Assembly (NCBI GenBank): GCA_030917225.1
Contig: JAUPVD010000174.1
Span: 1 to 6,483 of the forward strand
Length of the DNA stretch: 6,483 nt
Direction: 5' to 3'
From: Pseudomonadota bacterium
GTDB taxonomy: Bacteria > Pseudomonadota > Gammaproteobacteria > Burkholderiales > Rhodocyclaceae
A program made the translations under genes and the position numbers. A model generated the notes under the pieces. The model worked only from the letters and a program-made list of their open reading frames with translations, was not told the origin of the DNA and made no database searches. Of the stretch, positions 5,486 to 6,483 are shown piece by piece. Positions within the stretch are counted from its first letter, which is position 1. Every line of letters starts with the position of its first letter.

Positions 5486-5749
5486 ATGCAACTCACACAG
5501 AAACACGTGGAGTACTGGCAGAAAAACCTGCGCATCACTGCCATCCTGCTCGCCATCTGGTTCGTCGTCACCTTCGTGGCGAGCTGGTATGCGCGGGAAC
5601 TCAATGAAATCACCTTCATCGGCCCCCTGGGCTTCTACATGGGCGCGCAAGGTTCCTTGGTCATCTATGTCGTGATCATCTGGTTCTACGCCCGCTACAT
5701 GAACAACATGGATCAGGAGTATGGGGTTCACGAAGGGGAGGATGAGTGA
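5486..5749 (+). CDS. DUF4212 small membrane subunit of a sodium:solute symporter (TIGR03647-like)
   Basis: This is an 87-residue inner-membrane protein with two hydrophobic segments, near residues 17-36 and 49-69. Family hallmarks are the N-terminal YWQKNLRIT, then ILLAIWFVVTF, and PLGFYMGAQGSL followed by WFYARYMN and a short acidic tail. Members of this family almost always sit immediately upstream of a VC_2705-type symporter and are thought to be its small subunit; their biochemical role is not established. Here the stop codon overlaps the start of the next symporter by one base (TGATG), a sign of translational coupling and fixed stoichiometry. The start at 5486 is chosen for its AGGAGGAGGG Shine-Dalgarno and agreement with the family N-terminus. 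It probably has its own promoter in 5221-5485, with the FNR-type site as candidate control element. Confidence 0.93.
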   Translation: MQLTQKHVEYWQKNLRITAILLAIWFVVTFVASWYARELNEITFIGPLGFYMGAQGSLVIYVVIIWFYARYMNNMDQEYGVHEGEDE

Positions 5750-6483
5750 TGGCCGGCCAACAATCGCAAGCAGCATTTACCTCGCAGCTCAAGAAGTACT
5801 ACACCTTCTACACTGGCGGCTTTGTCGCCTTCGTCGTCGCCATCGGTCTGCTCGAATTTGCGGGTGTGCCGAACAAGATCCTCGGCTACATCTTCCTGTT
5901 CGCCACCATCGCCCTGTATGCCGGCATCGGCTTCATGTCGAAGACGGCAGAGGTGTCGGAATACTACGTCGCCGGTCGGCGCGTGCCAGCACTGTTCAAC
6001 GGCATGGCGACCGGTGCCGACTGGATGTCCGCCGCATCGTTCATCGGTATGGCCGGTACGCTTTATCTTTCCGGTTATGACGGGCTGGCTTTCGTCATGG
6101 GCTGGACAGGTGGCTACTGCCTGGTGGCGCTGTTCCTGGCACCGTACCTGCGCAAGTTCGGTCAGTTTACGATTCCGGACTTTCTCGGTGCGCGCTACGG
6201 CGGCAACATCCCGCGCATCATCGGCGTGCTGGCAGCCATCGTCTGTTCCTTCACCTATGTGATTGCACAGATCTACGGTGTTGGCATCATCACCAGCCGT
6301 TTCACCGGCCTTGAGTTCACCAAGGGCGTTTTCGTCGGCCTTGCCGGCATCCTGGTCTGCTCCTTCCTCGGTGGCAAGAAGGCTGTTACCTGGACTCAGC
6401 TGGCGCAGAACAACAACCTGATCGTGGCCTACATGATCCCGGAGGTCTGGCTGTCGGTGAAGCACACCGGAATTCCGGTGCCG
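5749..6483 (+). CDS. Sodium:solute symporter, VC_2705-like, N-terminal part (second paralogue; 3' end outside window)
   Basis: The frame runs 245 codons without a stop to the window edge. It encodes the N-terminus and seven membrane segments of an SSS-family transporter, with the same landmarks as the first copy: SEYYVAGRRVPALFNG, GADWMSAASFIG, MGWTGGY and AQIYGVGIITSRF. By eye it is about 70% identical to the first symporter over the shared region, rising to about 86% (76 of 88) between TAEVSEYY and ARYGGN. It is coupled to the DUF4212 gene by a one-base overlap, so it is the likely large subunit of a two-gene transporter; acetate or a similar carboxylate is the probable substrate by context. 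In the seventh segment, N221-N222-N223 and E232 replace hydrophobic or aromatic residues (Y216, V217, I218, V227) of the first copy, which is odd for a membrane helix. The periplasmic insertion and EF-hand region lie beyond the window, so their presence here is unknown. Confidence 0.92.
   Translation, partial: MAGQQSQAAFTSQLKKYYTFYTGGFVAFVVAIGLLEFAGVPNKILGYIFLFATIALYAGIGFMSKTAEVSEYYVAGRRVPALFNGMATGADWMSAASFIGMAGTLYLSGYDGLAFVMGWTGGYCLVALFLAPYLRKFGQFTIPDFLGARYGGNIPRIIGVLAAIVCSFTYVIAQIYGVGIITSRFTGLEFTKGVFVGLAGILVCSFLGGKKAVTWTQLAQNNNLIVAYMIPEVWLSVKHTGIPVP

Noticed and set aside
5728..6465. Long antisense open frame of 245 codons opposite the second symporter
   Set aside because: It mirrors a highly conserved transporter gene, is rich in Asp/His/Gln, and similar shadows occur opposite the first symporter.

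Overview
The window looks like chromosomal DNA of a GC-rich betaproteobacterium, most likely of the Rhodocyclales (Dechloromonas/Azonexus/Thauera type). That placement rests on codon use, protein wording and gene order, not on a database search. All recognisable genes lie on the + strand, and no mobile element, tRNA, rRNA or CRISPR array was seen.

Layout: (1) 1-373 is the C-terminal end of acetyl-CoA synthetase (acs), including the lysine motif targeted by reversible acetylation. (2) 374-536 is a non-coding stretch with a UUCG-capped hairpin, an isolated -10-like box, a purine-rich hairpin loop and a perfect 12-bp intrinsic terminator that ends just before the next start codon. (3) 537-3162 holds two tightly spaced genes: a putative nucleotidyltransferase with cNMP-like, CBS-pair and DUF294 domains, and a DEDDh 3'-5' exonuclease. 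(4) 3187-5220 is a complete 14-helix sodium:solute symporter with a long helical insertion and an EF-hand-like loop. (5) 5221-5485 is an intergenic regulatory region with an inverted repeat, an FNR/ANR-type palindrome, a 9-bp leader hairpin and a strong Shine-Dalgarno. (6) 5486-6483 holds a two-helix small subunit (DUF4212) and, overlapping it by one base, the first 245 codons of a second symporter. The second symporter is about 70% identical to the first over the shared region.

The likely theme is uptake and activation of acetate or another short carboxylate. Two paralogous symporters would bring the substrate in and Acs would convert it to acyl-CoA. The DUF294 protein has two sensor-like domains and a GlnD-like transferase core, so it may be a regulatory enzyme tuning this module. 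The substrate, the role of the exonuclease and the regulatory target are inference. The points most worth following up are the periplasmic EF-hand-like loop and coiled-coil insertion of the first symporter, the terminator abutting the DUF294 gene, the FNR-type site before the second transporter, and a cluster of polar residues (NNN and E) in a membrane helix of the second transporter that could be a sequence error.
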